A stretch of DNA of 64,000 nucleotides from Humulus lupulus. Its lineage: Eukaryota; Streptophyta; Magnoliopsida; Rosales; Cannabaceae. Position numbers and translations under genes: made by a program. The stretch spans positions 39,334,578 through 39,398,577 of the forward strand of contig NC_084793.1 in the NCBI RefSeq assembly GCF_963169125.1, written 5' to 3'. This document shows positions 34,974 to 49,900 of the stretch, piece by piece; position 1 is the stretch's first letter; each line of letters begins with the position of its first letter. The notes under the pieces were generated by a model that was given only the letters and a program-made list of their open reading frames with translations, was not told where the DNA came from and made no database searches.

Positions 34974-37900
34974 CTAATTAAATTAAGCATTTATATAAAG
35001 AGACTAAATACTTAAAAGGACAATCAAGATAAACTAATAATCCATGCCATGGCAGCTGAGAGGTATATTATTGTTTTAATATCCTATAAAAAACATGTAT
35101 ATTCTTTATTATTAATCAATGAAGAAACCGTGAGATTCGGTAAAAAATCTCTTCCTCTCATGCATAATCTATATCTATCTAACTGAGAAGTACGGGAGCC
35201 AAACCGTATCCAAAAGTGATCAGGACTGCCTTGTATATGAACTTAACCAGGTTTAGGCAAGTAGCATGAGTAACCGGAACGAAGCCATGGCCATCATCTG
35301 TACATTAATATTTATTAGATGCAGAATATACGCTTTAGCTAATATAAAATAGCGAAATGTAATTATATATATATATATATATATCTTTCTTCAGCCAAAA
35401 ATTAATCTCTCTTTCTATATTTGCTTTGAAAAATATTTCCATATAATAATATTGCATAAAGCTGCCTCATCCGGGTGTGAGATGACGGTTGATAGTTAGT
35501 CGGTCCGGACTAGAGTCGTAGTCGTGCCAGTTAATAACAAGGCTCAAGCATGTGAATACGTACCTGTCCTACTTGTATGCGTACTCCCGCGTTCAGGATT
35601 CTCTATATACTCTGATGATTGTCCTATGGTTACTACAAAATAAAAGTGTGGCCTTGTCACTTATAATTATTTCTTTAAACTCATCATCATTGAATTATAG
35701 ACAACATGCAAAATCAAACTTTCTTGGTTCAATTATGTATCCTTACCACCAATTCACTATAAGTGAATAAATTTGTCACTAGAAAATCTCATATTCATAA
35801 TTATTCAAAATTTGAGGGGTTTTAGCAACAAAATAGAATTTTTATAGCCACGACTTGTGTCATCGCTGGAACTTCTAGTGAAAACATACAGTATGTGTTT
35901 CGTCACTAGGAAAAACTTTCTAGCAACATACTTTTAGCGACAAAAAAAATATATTCCAGCTATCGTTGCTAGTATCACTAATGTTAAACCTCGGAAATTA
36001 TACAAAAAAATGTGGTGTATTATTTTGGATTTAAATGAGAATATTTTAATTTTTAGATTTTATTTGAAAGTTAAAAAGTTAAGAAAAAGATGATAAGGGC
36101 TTGGTTGCAAAGAATTAGAAAGTCGCAAAGTTTGGGCATTATAAGGTGGGCCCTACTTCTCGCATATTAACACTCAATTTCTTCCCTTATCTCCCACATG
36201 CATGATATCTCCCATTCTCTCTCCTTTATATACACATGAGCTTCATCCAAGTGAAAATGCAACCATTTTCTCTACCACGGATGGCCACCTTCCATCGCCT
36301 CAGCAGAGACAAGCCTAAACTTAGAAACTCCACCTCCTGCTTACGACCCCAGTCGCCAAGCACCCTTTCCTTATTCATCGTCAGCTGCCCAGAGAAGCCA
36401 ATCGAAGTCACGATCATTGTAACTTTAAACTTAGATTTCTAACACCTTTGACATCCAATCGACGAGTTATTTGTACCATCAAACTTAGCTCGTCAAGGAG
36501 AACAAAGCCCAACAACCCAACTCTTCATTTTATGCTTATAGGAAAAGTGTGACTAATTAAGTAGACAAATTGATCTAACATCATGATTTAGTTCAATCTG
36601 GAGCGTCTCATGGAATTATACTCCTGATTTTGGGAATATAAAAAATGGGTCACTAGGCTTCGCAAATATTTAAAAACAAAAAGAAATATGCTATAGTAAT
36701 AGTTTTGCGTACTTTGGTTGAATCAATGAGAACCTTACTCCAAGATGCTTATACGTATTATTACTTATACACACATAGTGTTTGTGGCATCATATTGGGG
36801 TTGATTAGGTGGCGAGTTGATGTACCTATAGATGTACAGACCTTGAACTTGTACAATATTTTTTTTATTCAAACGTACTAGCATTGTGATCATACCAAGC
36901 AGTCGGAGCCTATGATGATTGATATATGAGGACTAGTGCACAAAGCACCCTCGACTAAGGGCCTCGCAATGCAAGGCAAGGTGCAAGGCACCCTTTATAA
37001 AGGACCTCACAATGTGAGGGCGAGTGCGCAAGGCACCCGCGCCTATGTGTCGTTGAGGAGCTAAGAGCCTCGCTAGGCCTCCTCCGCACGCTCCCAAGTC
37101 CTAAAGGCACAAGGGCCTCGCTATGCGAGGCCTAACACGCCTAAACACATCATACATCCCCGTGGACACATGCTGCATGAAGGAACAAGTATAGGCCTCC
37201 TCCGCGCGCACCGAAGTCCCAGACCAGGATGCCCCAAAGGGATGCCTCATGTAGTGAGACGCTCGCCACATAGGTTGCATGCCTATGGGTGTTGCGCTAA
37301 GATGGGCGCTCGTGCCATCATGAGAATACGGCCAAGTCTCAAATGCACAAGGGCCTCGCTATTCGAGGTCCAACTCGCCTAGACGCAACATACTCTCATA
37401 GCCGCACGCCGCATACCAAGAAGAAATAAGAGCCTCGCATAGCGAGGCCCAATACGCACAGGTTCCAAAACACACGCCCGAAGAAAAAGGCATCACATAG
37501 CGAGGCCCTGCCTGCTTAAAATGTTGAGGACGACTATCTTGCGCCCAAGATTCAACGCGAGACCTTGTGTCTCGCCAACCTGAGGACTTGCGCGAGGCGC
37601 CTTGTCCCATCACATGCACCTCGTGCCTTGCTGAAGAGGCCTTGCTTCCCTTCCTGAAGTAGATGCCACCAACGAGGCACATCCTCGTCGTGGCTTCTCA
37701 CTACATGTAAAGTCAGAAACTTCAGGAATATGCGTACGAGGAACACTTGTAAAGAGACAATAATCATTTGGTGTCAAGCTAGAATTGGTGAAGACGACTA
37801 AGTGTGTTATTCATGATAACTCGCAAGCTTTCCTACACTTAGCAAAATGTAAGGAAACTTAGAGAATGTGTGTATCTTGGAAATGTGAGGACCACTAGGT

Positions 37901-40900
37901 ATGAGGCACGCGTATGGGTACGGGATGTACAACCATGAAGAGGACAGAGGCATGACTCTGACATTCATATCAAATAAGTATTGGTTGTATGAATTAGTAT
38001 AAGGAGTGGAGGCACTGCCTAAATACCTCTGACCATGTACCAGGGTCGACACCATAACCTTCTGCACCACTACGACCAGTGCCACTACTCCAACAGTGTA
38101 CCTATGTACAATCTTGTCCCCTAGGATCACTATGTATCAAGAGCCATTAGAGCTCCACTATAAATAGATCTTCACCCCTTCGACAAAGGGGTTGGAAAAT
38201 TCATTGTATATAAAGGAAATTAAGCAATATACGAGTTTTTCTCCATTGTTGTTCAATACTCTTCTTCTTAAAGTTTTTTCTTGGTTCATCATTTTCTTAT
38301 TGACATTTGAGTTTTCTGACCTAATATCATTAACGAGTTCTCACCATCAACATTTTGGTGCCATCTGTGGGAAGGACAAAGGTAAAGGTATTTCTCTTCC
38401 ATTGTTTTCGACTAGGACAGATGCCAAGGCGATCAAGACGCATGCAAGAGTTACAAGATGTGGAGATCCAGATGGACGAAGACCAGTTGAAGGCCTCCAT
38501 AAGAGACCCTCCACCACCTCAGAACGGAGGTGCACCAAAGGGACACCCAACCCTTGGTGGGGAAAGAGAAGTGTCGTCTCCCATTATCCAATCCAATGGG
38601 GATCACCGAGCACCCTCAGTCGCCCCTGTGGGTAGCCTATGTACACACCCTTCACCTCAACCAGTACCAATAGCATTGTGTTTCGGCCATCAGGACCCTA
38701 GTCCCTCTACACGTAGGCCTGGTGAGAGTCCCTGGGTACACTCGATGAGCTCAAGCTCCCGAAACCATTTTTATGAGGATGAGATACACTTGTTACACAA
38801 TAAAAATCAAAGGCTAGAGACTACATTAGAGAACATGAAAGATGTTATGAATGGCCTACTGAAAGGGAAGTCAGGCATGCCTTTTCCCAAGTGTAAGGAG
38901 AAATAGCACAGGACAAGGGAAACCACCGTCCCCATAGATGACGAGAAGACGCGACACTCCACTAGCAACACTCCTCGGTGAAAGAACTGTGAGGGCTCCA
39001 CACCAACGATGCAACCCCAGGAGCAGAGGCTGAGAAATTATGCTAGTCGAAGGAACGAAGCTGAAGTCACACCTAAGAAAGCACCCCCTGACCTAAGAGA
39101 GAAGCTCAATAAAAGAATTTCAAACATGAGGATGACACCCCATATGGCTCCTCCAAGGGACACAGAGAAAGGGAAAGTTGACCCCTCCTATCTCAGGAAC
39201 TCCTTGAACAAAAAGAGACAAGAGCTTGACTCCAAGAAGTGAACCCTCAGAAGTAAGATAATCACGACATCAAAGGATGAGGGCATGATGACGAATTTGA
39301 TTATGAGTTGCCCTTCACCTGAGAGATCCAGGTAGAACAACTAGCCACCAATTTCAAGCAGCCACATATGACCCCTTATGTGGGAACGACTGATCCTAAG
39401 TACCACTTACATGACTTTAATGACCTGATGAAGCTAAGCGAGCTCAATAGAAGGGTGAGATGTCATTGTATTGCAGTCACCCTAAAGGGAGCTACATATA
39501 AGTGGTTCAAAAGACTGAGAGCAAGAACCATCAGGTTATGGCAACAATTTTCCGATTAGTTCCTTCAACATCATCACGTTGTTCGCGACTACACTATGTC
39601 GGGTACGAGCCTCGCCAACGTGAAACAAGGTGAGAATGAGAGTTTGAAAAGTTACATCCATCGGTTCAATATGCAGGTAGCAAAGGTAGGGAGCTTGTAA
39701 AGGGGCGAACTCAAAATGATCATCACAACAGGAGTGCGTCCCGGAAGTAAAATTTGGGACAACATGCTCAAGAGAGAAGTGGCAGACCAAGATGATTTTT
39801 ATGAAAGAGTACAGAAAGACAACAGAGTTGAAAACGGGCATGAGAATCTCAAGGATGGAAGGATTGGACCCTTACCAAACTATTCATCTCAGGACACCTC
39901 CGATGACGTGAAGAAGAAAATGACACATGATAACCGAAGAGATCACCTCCCAAAGAAGAGCATGTATGGGAACGAGCCTCGACCTCCTCCATATACATTC
40001 TATTTGAGGGAACATATATTCGTCACTAATGAGAATTGGGTCCCCTTCAAAAGGCCAACACCCATGAGGCATGATAGGTCAAAGAGGGACCCAAGCAAAT
40101 ATAGTCAATACAACAAAGACATAGGCCATACCACCGAAGAGTGTACCCATCTCAAGATTGAGATTGAAGAGCTCATTCATAGGGGGCATCTTGGTATGTA
40201 TGTGAGGAGAGATAATCAGAGACCAGATGATTAACAAAATGTGTTTAGAAGAGTGACCCCCGAAGAGTTTTAAAGGAAAGAATGACCCTATTACATTCAA
40301 TAAGGAGGACGCAAGAAGGATACACTTTCCTCACAACGACCCCTTGGTGTTAACTGTCCAATTGGAAAACATTAGGATCCATAGAATTCTAGTTGATAAT
40401 GGCAACTCAGTAGACATCCTCTATCGCCAAGCTTTGGAAATAAGGGGTCTAGGAACGAAGAACCTGAAACCATGTGTTACTTCCCTATACAAATTTACTA
40501 GTGATTCAATTCAACCATTTGGAGCTATTGAGTTGTCCCTTACCATGGGTGAACAATCAAAGCAATCAACAATAATGTCGAGCTTCGTTGTAGTAGATTG
40601 AACATCCACCTTTAGCAAAGTGTTGGGAAGGCCCCCACTAAGAGAGATAAAGGCAATAGCATCAATTTACCATTAGGCCATGAAGTTACCGACCCTAGGC
40701 GAAGTGACTAGTGTAAAAGGATAGCAAAAAGAAGCCAGAGAATGGTACATCATGTCCCTTTGCACAGCTGCAAAGCTGCAGAAACTAATGGCAATGAAAA
40801 TACTAGGATGGGCAGCTAAGAAGTCAAACTCACTAGGACTATATCCCAAAGTCTTGGGGAATGTGAAAACAATGAGAATCTCTCAAGGAGACCACAAGAA

Positions 40901-43900
40901 GGAGTTGGCCACATGAGGATACAACTAAGGAGTCCTTTGCATGAGGAGGACCCCCTCGCATAGTGAGAGGTTACTCGTGCGCTAAAGGTCCCTCGACGCC
41001 CCCCCCCCCCCCCCCCCCCTTGTGTGATGCCTAACCCTTCACATGTCTGAGCCCTCCTTGGAACCCGTGCTCAAAATGTTGAATGTCTCATGGAGTTCCT
41101 CTGGTAAGACTTTCTTTTTTTCAGTAGTGAATCAAAGAGGTCACCTTCATTGACCTTGAGACATAGCATGTATACAAGAGCAAAATGATCAAGGTGCCCG
41201 AAGAGATAAATCCCGCCAACCACTTAGGGGGTAGGATACGTAGCAAAAGAAAAAAAAAACTTACAAAGCATCTCTTAAATTCATGAGGATTAGCTACTAT
41301 TATGGGTATCAAGGGAGTCAAAAGGTTCAACGAGGATAACCTCCTGATAAAGGCTAATACCTCCACCAGGGGTAAGGCCTCAAGGAGGACGTCCAACGAT
41401 AAGCCTGGAGCAACCACCAATTATCTAGCCAAAAAGGGTCCTAAAAGAGACGCTTGTAAAAAGGAGTCAAAATGTTCTACAAGGATAACCTCCTGATAAA
41501 GGATAAATACCTCCACGGGGGGTAAGGCTTCATGGAGGACGTCCACCGATAAGCCTAGAGTGGCCACCAATCCGTCTAGCCAAAAAGGGTCCTAAAAGAT
41601 ACACTTGTAAAAATATTACTATGTGTAGAGTCCAAGAACTTTACTTAGCTAGTTATTTAGTAGTATTATAGTATGTTTAGTATTATCTTTGTAATTGTGG
41701 ATTTTTGGTTCAGACCGGGAATTATTTGGACACTCATAGTAGTACTTATAGATTTTTTAAGTTTAATCTATAGTTTAAGAATATTAAGTATAACCTAAGG
41801 TTTGATTAAAGTGACTGATATTAAGGATTATATTTATTATATTATAAGGTTTAGACATCAACCAATAGGATTTTAAACACATGTTATGAATGGTGATTAA
41901 GGATTAAGTATGTTTAAATATTCAGCGTGTGCCGATATATCGCAGCTATAGGGGGCGATATATCGCAGCACGTAGATATGGAAAACACGAAACGATGCAC
42001 GGTCGCCTCGGGCATACTGGCCCAGGCGATATATCGCCTACAGGGGGCGATATATCGCCTCCTTCAACATATGTTCAATTGTTTTTGAATTCTTTTCCTT
42101 TCAGCCATTCAAACTTCTTCATAAGTCCAGCATCTTTTGAACGAGTCTTCAGCCTCTGCTGAACGATTATTCAAATGATTTTCACCTAAAAATCCATTAT
42201 TTTTATTCAAGTAAAATCAAGATCTTTTCATCTCCAAACTCTATAAATAGGACCTAGTACCCAGCCATTATTCACCATTTTCTCTAAGTTCAGAAGCTGC
42301 TAGTGTTAAGTGAGTGTGAGAGTGTAAACACCTGGTTTGGGGAAAAACTATAAGCTTAAACATCATAAGCTTATCAAACACTTTGGGAAGTGAGTTCTAT
42401 AGTATTTCGGTGGAGGTTAGATTGACCTTGCAAATCTTTGAGGTAACCAAAACTCTAGTTCCTTTCTGTATTATGTTTCCTTTCTCTTAGTCTTCTACTC
42501 AATTTCCTAACCTCATTCTTATTTTGGTTAGGGAATCCAAGTTCTTAAGCACTTAAGTTGTGGTAAGCATATTTTCTTTTAATGGTTTAGTCTTCCTATT
42601 CTCTTTCATTTCATCTCTTTCCTTCTTTCAACTCACTCTTGTTCATTATGGTTTTAGGAGTGTTCCAAAAGTCCCAACTCAGTCCATTATATCCCGGTAA
42701 CTTTGGTAAGGAAAATAGGCTAGAATCTATATGTTTATGTTTATGTTATCTTATGTGTTATGTTATGATATGTTATGAATGTGTTATGAATTTGTTATGC
42801 ATGTGTTTGTTGTAGGCTTGGGCTTATGCCCTATTTGACTAACAAGACCCCAAAAAGATTGTGGGCATATGCCTATTTAGCTGGTAGGACCCCACTAATC
42901 TCATGGGCATAAGCTTGTTTAGTCTATGGGACCCCAAGTAATAATGGCCATTATAATAAGTGAATTATGTGTTATGATATGTCTTTACGTTATTATGAAA
43001 TTATGTTTATGTTTATGACTATGTGTTAGATTTTTCCTTGCTGGGCATTAGGCTCATTCCTTTCTGTTTTATGTGCAGGAAAATAAGCTTTAGAGGCGGA
43101 AAGATTCGTGACGCTTAGAGGATGTGTATCGATGGTGAATGGAGTCAAGGGGCCGAGCGTTATTCGATTCGAGGATGTAGTCTTGTTTATGCTTTTATGG
43201 TTTTAAATGTATTTTCCGCATTTTCTATGTAACTCTTTTTAGTTTTTAAGTTATTTTTGTTTTAAAGACAATGGGTACCCATATCCTACTTATTTTATGA
43301 AAGTAAACTTTGTTTCTACAAGTTTCTGATAAATTATGGTATTTTCGCAAAAATGTAAGTTTTATGTATAGTTTCGTTAATGGTCCAAAAAGTCTAGAGT
43401 AGTGGGTCATTACACTATGCCTAATAACGAGAAGGACACTTCTCAAACAAAAATAACAAGCAAGAGGAAAAATTGTAAAAGGATGGCAAAAACCCAAAGG
43501 GTTAAATGTCCGTAAAAAATAAAATTTAGTCAAGGTGCACCAAAAAAACTATAGTCATCATGCGAAAGAGGACATAAGGAATTCATCATAAAGAAATGGC
43601 TTATCAAAGTCCCTTACATGTAAAGAGGATGATTAAGGCTCAGGGGGCCAATACATCCTCACAGCTACTACAAAAATAAAAAAGGGGTCCAAGCATAAAA
43701 GTTCTACACATGATGGCGGACTTAAAAAAGTTCCACACATGAAAACGGGCTTAAAAGGATCCTAAATATAAAAATTCTACTCATGATAGAGGACTTAAGA
43801 AGTTCCATGCAAAAAAAGAGAAGGTAGAGGGTCATGTGACACCCCTCCTGAGAAGACAAAAGATGAGCCTCAAAGATGTCCATATGGTTTCCACCTCAAC

Positions 43901-46900
43901 CTTTCCATTCGACAATCTTCTCAGTAGCATACTCACCAAAGGGAGACAGGTTCACGTTGGAATCGATTCTGCACACGACATGCAATGTTCACTCGACTAT
44001 GTTGTTCTCGACATTCACCAGCTCAAGCTCAAGAACACCAATTTTCTCATTGAGGGACTGGATGGTAGCTTCAAGCGTAGTGTTAGATTGAGAGGTTGAG
44101 GCGGCCTTGGCTATTGCAACATCCCTCTTGTGAATTGCCTCAGCAAGCTGGCCCTCCAAATCGCTAACTCGGGCATTTAACTTGTATTTCTCTATCCTGA
44201 CCAAGGAAAGGTCCCCCATTTCCACTTCTAGCTAAGACTACAAGCGCAGCATTGAGGAAGAACTGGAGGTAACGAAGCAATGTCCCAAGATGGAAGCCTA
44301 AGTAAGAATAAGAAAATGTCAACAATCGGGTGCTAATAAAAATGATAGGCATAATGTCTTGGTGCATACCTAGATAGAGGCTCATAGATAAGCCTCACCC
44401 AAATCATTGTTTTGAACATCGTACATGGATTGCTAGAGAGCTTTAGTAATCCTCCCCATATGGTGGCCCATGGCCTCTCTATACTAGGCCTCCAAAGGAT
44501 GCCCCCAGCTTGATGGGGCGAAGCGCGTACACTTTTGGACGTATGCCTAGATAGAGAAGGAGACTGAAAGGGTCCTGACCCATTGATAGAAGTGTGGGGG
44601 GCAGAAGTGTAAGGAGTCACCTCCTTGGGAAGTGAGGTACCCGAGAATCCTCATCCCAAGTGCACCTCCAAGAGAGGAAGAGAATTGTCAAAAGAGGGCA
44701 GGACGAAGTTCCTCTTGGGGACAGAGGAAGAGGGATGAGGAACAACAAAGATAGACTCATCACCTATTGTAGATGACGGGATTCGAGAAGTAACATCGTC
44801 AGCACATCCATCATCTGCACCTTCATTGCACTTATTAGTCAAGGACCTTAAAAATGAGTAATTCTCTAAATCCACCTCAACCTCATCCTCTGTATCCATC
44901 ACATCATCACCAGAATAGTGGTAGTCTTCGTCGTCGTCATCTGCACCCTTTGAATCAGAAAGTGTGGATGAGACAGAACACAAGGAAATCGTCTTATCAG
45001 AAGACAACAACCCATATGAATGGAGGTCTCCCTCATTGAAAAGATAACTTGCCTGCTTGCGTGTGGATGGGACATCCAAGATCGTTGTTACACGCTAGGA
45101 TGTCGCAGGACCCAAGACAGGACCAACTATACCCCCTCACAACCTAAAAACAAAATAAAGGAAAGAATTCAGTAAGGAAAGTCCTAGGAAAAGGATAAAG
45201 GTAAAAAAAAAAAAAGTAGAAAACAACAAGCTTACTTGACTGGTTGAAATGAGTATGTTGTGTAGACACACTATCGGTAAAGAAAAAGTCACTCTTCCAC
45301 GAACCCTTGTGGGAGATAGAACCCTCCACGAGGGGGCACCCTGTGAGGGCTACGACGTTTTGGAGTTGGTAGAAAGCAGGGGCCAATGGGTTAACCCTCA
45401 AAGTAAACAGATGATGGACCTCCTTCATCGAGGGTCCATGCTTGTGCACTTGCTTGTACGAAACATATAAACAACTCAACATGACCCCCGAGTTAGGTGA
45501 CAACTAGAGAGGCGTCATTTCGAAGTAGTTAAGTACCTTCACAAAGAAGGGATGGAGAGGCATGGACCCCTAGATCTGATCACATAATCGCTAAAAGCTA
45601 CAAACCCCTCCGGCGAGTTATACGCACGGCAGCACAAGTCATAATAGTGTAGTAGATATTTGACGATAGTTGATGGGCTTTCAACATGTTGGAAAGCTTA
45701 GTCTAAGTCATGGTGGGGGCAATGTCCATAATCTCAAAATCGTTGGGATCCTCCTTGGCATATTCGGTACCTGAATACAAACAAGACGTGGTTTGTGAGC
45801 AACTGACTTCGTTGATCCCTTAGAAGGCTCCCTGTGTGTCCTATGTCTACCTACATGTTGTTTAACCCTATAATGTCTGGTCATAGATGGAGAAAGAAAC
45901 GAGGGAAAAATCATGCAAAGAAACTCAGGCCCATGTGGATTTCCATCAGCACCCCTGTGGGCAGGGCCCTTAGCATTAAGGACTCTGGCACCATATTCGC
46001 CATAAGGAGAAAGAGGTTCGGGAGGCAAGTTTTCTTCTGGGTAGGAAATCTCAACTAAGTAGTCCTGAAGAGTCAATTTTTGCTGGGCTACATATGACTC
46101 ATGCCATGGGGAGAAGCCTTCACCCCCAGTGACAAATTTGAGCTCACTCTCAAGGCCTCATATCTTTTGCCTAAGGTTGGATATCTACTGCAGGTAGTGC
46201 ATTCACACGCCCGTGTTCATGGAGGGTTTATGGGTATCAGCTTTGGAGTAAGAGGATGACAACTCTATAGGTTTAACACCAGGAGAGACTTTAAAGGACC
46301 GTCCATATGCCATGGAAAACTAAGACTCGACAGACGTGTGTGCGTGAAAACAACCCTCTATCTACAAAACGAAAAAGGTGTGATTAAGGTAAAATAACCC
46401 TACGCATACACGCCTAGCACACCTTGGGCACAAGGAATTCTTAAGGAAAATATAAATACGAACCTACGACCTCTGCCCTCGTATAAAACCAAAGAAAAGC
46501 ACACATGGGTCATCGGGAAAGAAAAGCATACCTAGATGTGCATAAGCAGATCCTTGGATATGCGAGGGCGGGCCTTTGGATGTGAAAAGACGAACCCTTG
46601 GATATGAAAGGGCGGGCCTGTGATAGTCAGTATCCCATGATCCGTAGGGGAAAATATCGGGTAAAGTTGTGCAATCCCACATTGCCTGGGGAAGGTCAAT
46701 TGTGATGATTCTAAAACTGTGTAGGTATTGGACTACACAATTGAAGAAGACTTAAATGGATTGATAAGTACTACCTATGCCAACAAGATGCATCTTCTTT
46801 TCGGTAATCCATTACTTGAGAACTCCAAAGTTAAGCATGCTTGACCTGGAGTAGTCTCATGATGGGTGACCTCCTGGGAAGTTTTCTCAGGAAGCGTGCG

Positions 46901-49900
46901 AATAAGGACAAAGCACGTTGGAAAGACTCATGTTGGTTTGCAGGGTTAGTTGTCATTCCAAGAAGCAATCATATTGACGTGGGCCGTTAAAAACTTGCAC
47001 GGGACAAGGATGAATGAGTAAAAAAAAAAGAAAAAGGGGGGAAAAGTACCTCAAGAGTGCTTCTATAGAGGATAGAACCTTGGAGCTCTTGGAAATAGCT
47101 TATAAGGAATACCACTAGGCTAAGCAAGTCTTGGTGTAAAGAAATGGATTCAAGCCTTAAGGAATTTATAGGGAGAGCCAAGACTCCCTAGCCTTTGGAT
47201 CAAATCTAATGTGAATGGTGAAGATCAAAAGCATTGGTAGCTTTGGGATCTGCAATTGAAGATGATTGTCCCTCATTTAATTACAAGGGTGCACATGGAT
47301 CACCACCTTAGTTATTTGGTTTATGTGTTTCTTTATGAAATACAAAGAAACACACCACCCAAATGCATTTTGTGTTTCTCCATATTCCACAAGATAACAC
47401 ACCAATGTTGAGCCTTCCACGCCTCTTAAAGTAAAGCAATATATGGATATGAAAGAGTCTACAAGAACACTTACAAGTATACTTATAGACTCAGGGGCAA
47501 GTGTAGATATGGGAAATTATCCCTTAAAGCATCCCATGCCAAGCCGCAAAGTTCGGCCTCGCCATATGAGGTCGAGAGCACAAGGCACCCCCGACTAAGG
47601 GCCTAGCTATGTGAGGCCAAGTGCAAGGCACCCTTTGTTAGGAACAATTCCTAGTGTGCAGCGGAAATTACTGTAATGATATACAACAAAAAAATTTATA
47701 TAAGGATCCTTTAATATGCAATATGTTAATTAATATATAATATGTATATGAAAAATAATATGAAACGATTTACCTCTTGTAGTCTATCAAGAATCATTGA
47801 ATCTTTTCGTATATATTTTGAACTTTCTATCCTCGCTAGAGTACTCACACTAGATCTTACAAAGCATTCTCTACACTTCAAGATGTGGGTGGGCACATAG
47901 AGAATAAGGATCAATTTTTTGAATCAAAAGTATTCTCAACACATGAGACTCTTGATTACAGGCTAGAGAGAAAAGGATTTTGTTTTGTGAAAAAGATGAT
48001 AGTTTTTCTTCTCTGTAAAAACTTGTTGTGACTTGTTGTTTCTATTTTTCTATCATATAGAATATATAGACATTATTATCATAATAATAATAGTAAATAA
48101 AAATTATCATCTTTAATAATAATAATGATGATGATGATGATGATGATGATAAAAGACAAAGTCTAGCATTCCATTTTAAAACCCCATTTAAAATGTGTTA
48201 TTATTTAATTAATAATAAAAATAAAAATCAATATCTGATAACATCAGAAGTGCCACATGCATAGAGCAGTCCAAGCCCTATGCGTGTGGCCTATCCCTGA
48301 AAAATGGGATTTGATTTTTCATGTTATTTTTATTTTAATTAATTAATAATTAGAAATCATAATAATGTATCATCTTTTTAAGGAAAAGATAATAACTTAA
48401 TTTTCAAAATTCAAAATTTGAATTTCCATTATCATCTTATTATTAATTAAATAAATATCATAATCAACACCATTTTTTACTATCCATATTTATCTATTCA
48501 CACTTAAATAAAATAATTGATTAAAATCAATTTATTCTATTTCGACACAATTTTGAAAATTGCACAAATGCAATAATAAATTGTGTAACTTCAATTATCA
48601 CATAATTGCACATTTATCCTGAAGAATAAATATTCTCTCAAATAGACCATTCATATTTTAACCCTTGTATCAACTCTTACATTGATTAGTGTTGATAGAG
48701 TCGCCCTAAGGACCTATGGACCAATAGTTCCAAGCTCCAATAAATAAAATATTATTAACCAAAACTCTTTGATTCAATAATCATATTTATTAATCTCATG
48801 ATTATTCAACTATAAATATGAGACTGAACTCTTAAGAATTAAAGGCATATATTTACTGAGTACTTTATTGTAACCATAAAGTGTACATTAATATAATGAT
48901 TACATACAAAATAATCATCTATTGATGATCCTTAATTAAGTGGGAATAAAATTACCTTTTTACCCTTTTAATTATATCTTGATTCCTAGTGTACCATTGA
49001 CTTTACTAGTGAAGGTTAATTCATAATCTGATTATGAATTTGACGTCAATAACATTTTCAGTTCCAAAAGCCAACTTAAAAGGGAATCATCATTCAATAT
49101 ATAAGAAGGTATATACTCCATGTCTGTTAATCTATATCCCCAGCCATCATTAAGTCCCCAAAACAATAGTTCTTAGCCTGATCATTCTGACAAACCGCAA
49201 CGCATGAATCAAATGAGCAAGTGACATATATAGGAGTTCATAGTAACTTCAGGATTAAGATAAGTTTGTATATGATCATTAGTTGATGTGTTTTATAATA
49301 CTACGAAACGATATTTAAACAAGTATTATTAAATCACATCTAGTATAGTTATACATACTCTCAACATGCAAAGTACCTCCACTAAAGTGTCCTACTACAC
49401 TAGTAACCCGGATCCAGGTCACATATATTAATAATACTAGTGGACTGTACTAGCAGTAATTAATCTAAAGATTCCATAACTTTATTTTACTGCGAACTAT
49501 TTCATTATCTTAATCTCAATCCTCTCATACAAATATGAGATTGAGACCACATAGATGAACTTGGGAATTTTTTGATATTTGCTTAATATTATTAGCAATA
49601 ATATAGTACATAAGCTACATATATACAATCATTCGATTCATTCATTCATTTCATTAAAATCATTGTCTACTATAATTGCTTTAAGGGCACAATTCCCAAC
49701 AACCTTTACTAAGGGCATCGCAATGCGAGGCCAGGTGTGCAAGGCACCAGCGCCTATGTGCCTCTGAGGAGCTAAGAGCCTCGCTAGGCCTCCTCCACGC
49801 ATGCCCAAGTCCCGAAGGCATGAGGACCTTGCTATGCAATTCCTAACATGCCTAGACGTACTGTAAGTCCCCACGGCCACATGCCAAATGAAGAAACAAG

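Noticed and set aside
41929..42162. ORF of 77 codons in the family E LTR
   Set aside because: It lies within a solo LTR with defined ends and includes the GATATATC palindromes; not a protein-coding gene.
46789..46905. A genuine 5S rRNA gene
   Set aside because: The first third diverges from 5S rRNA, there is no tandem array, and the sequence sits inside a Cassandra-like LTR with its own ends.
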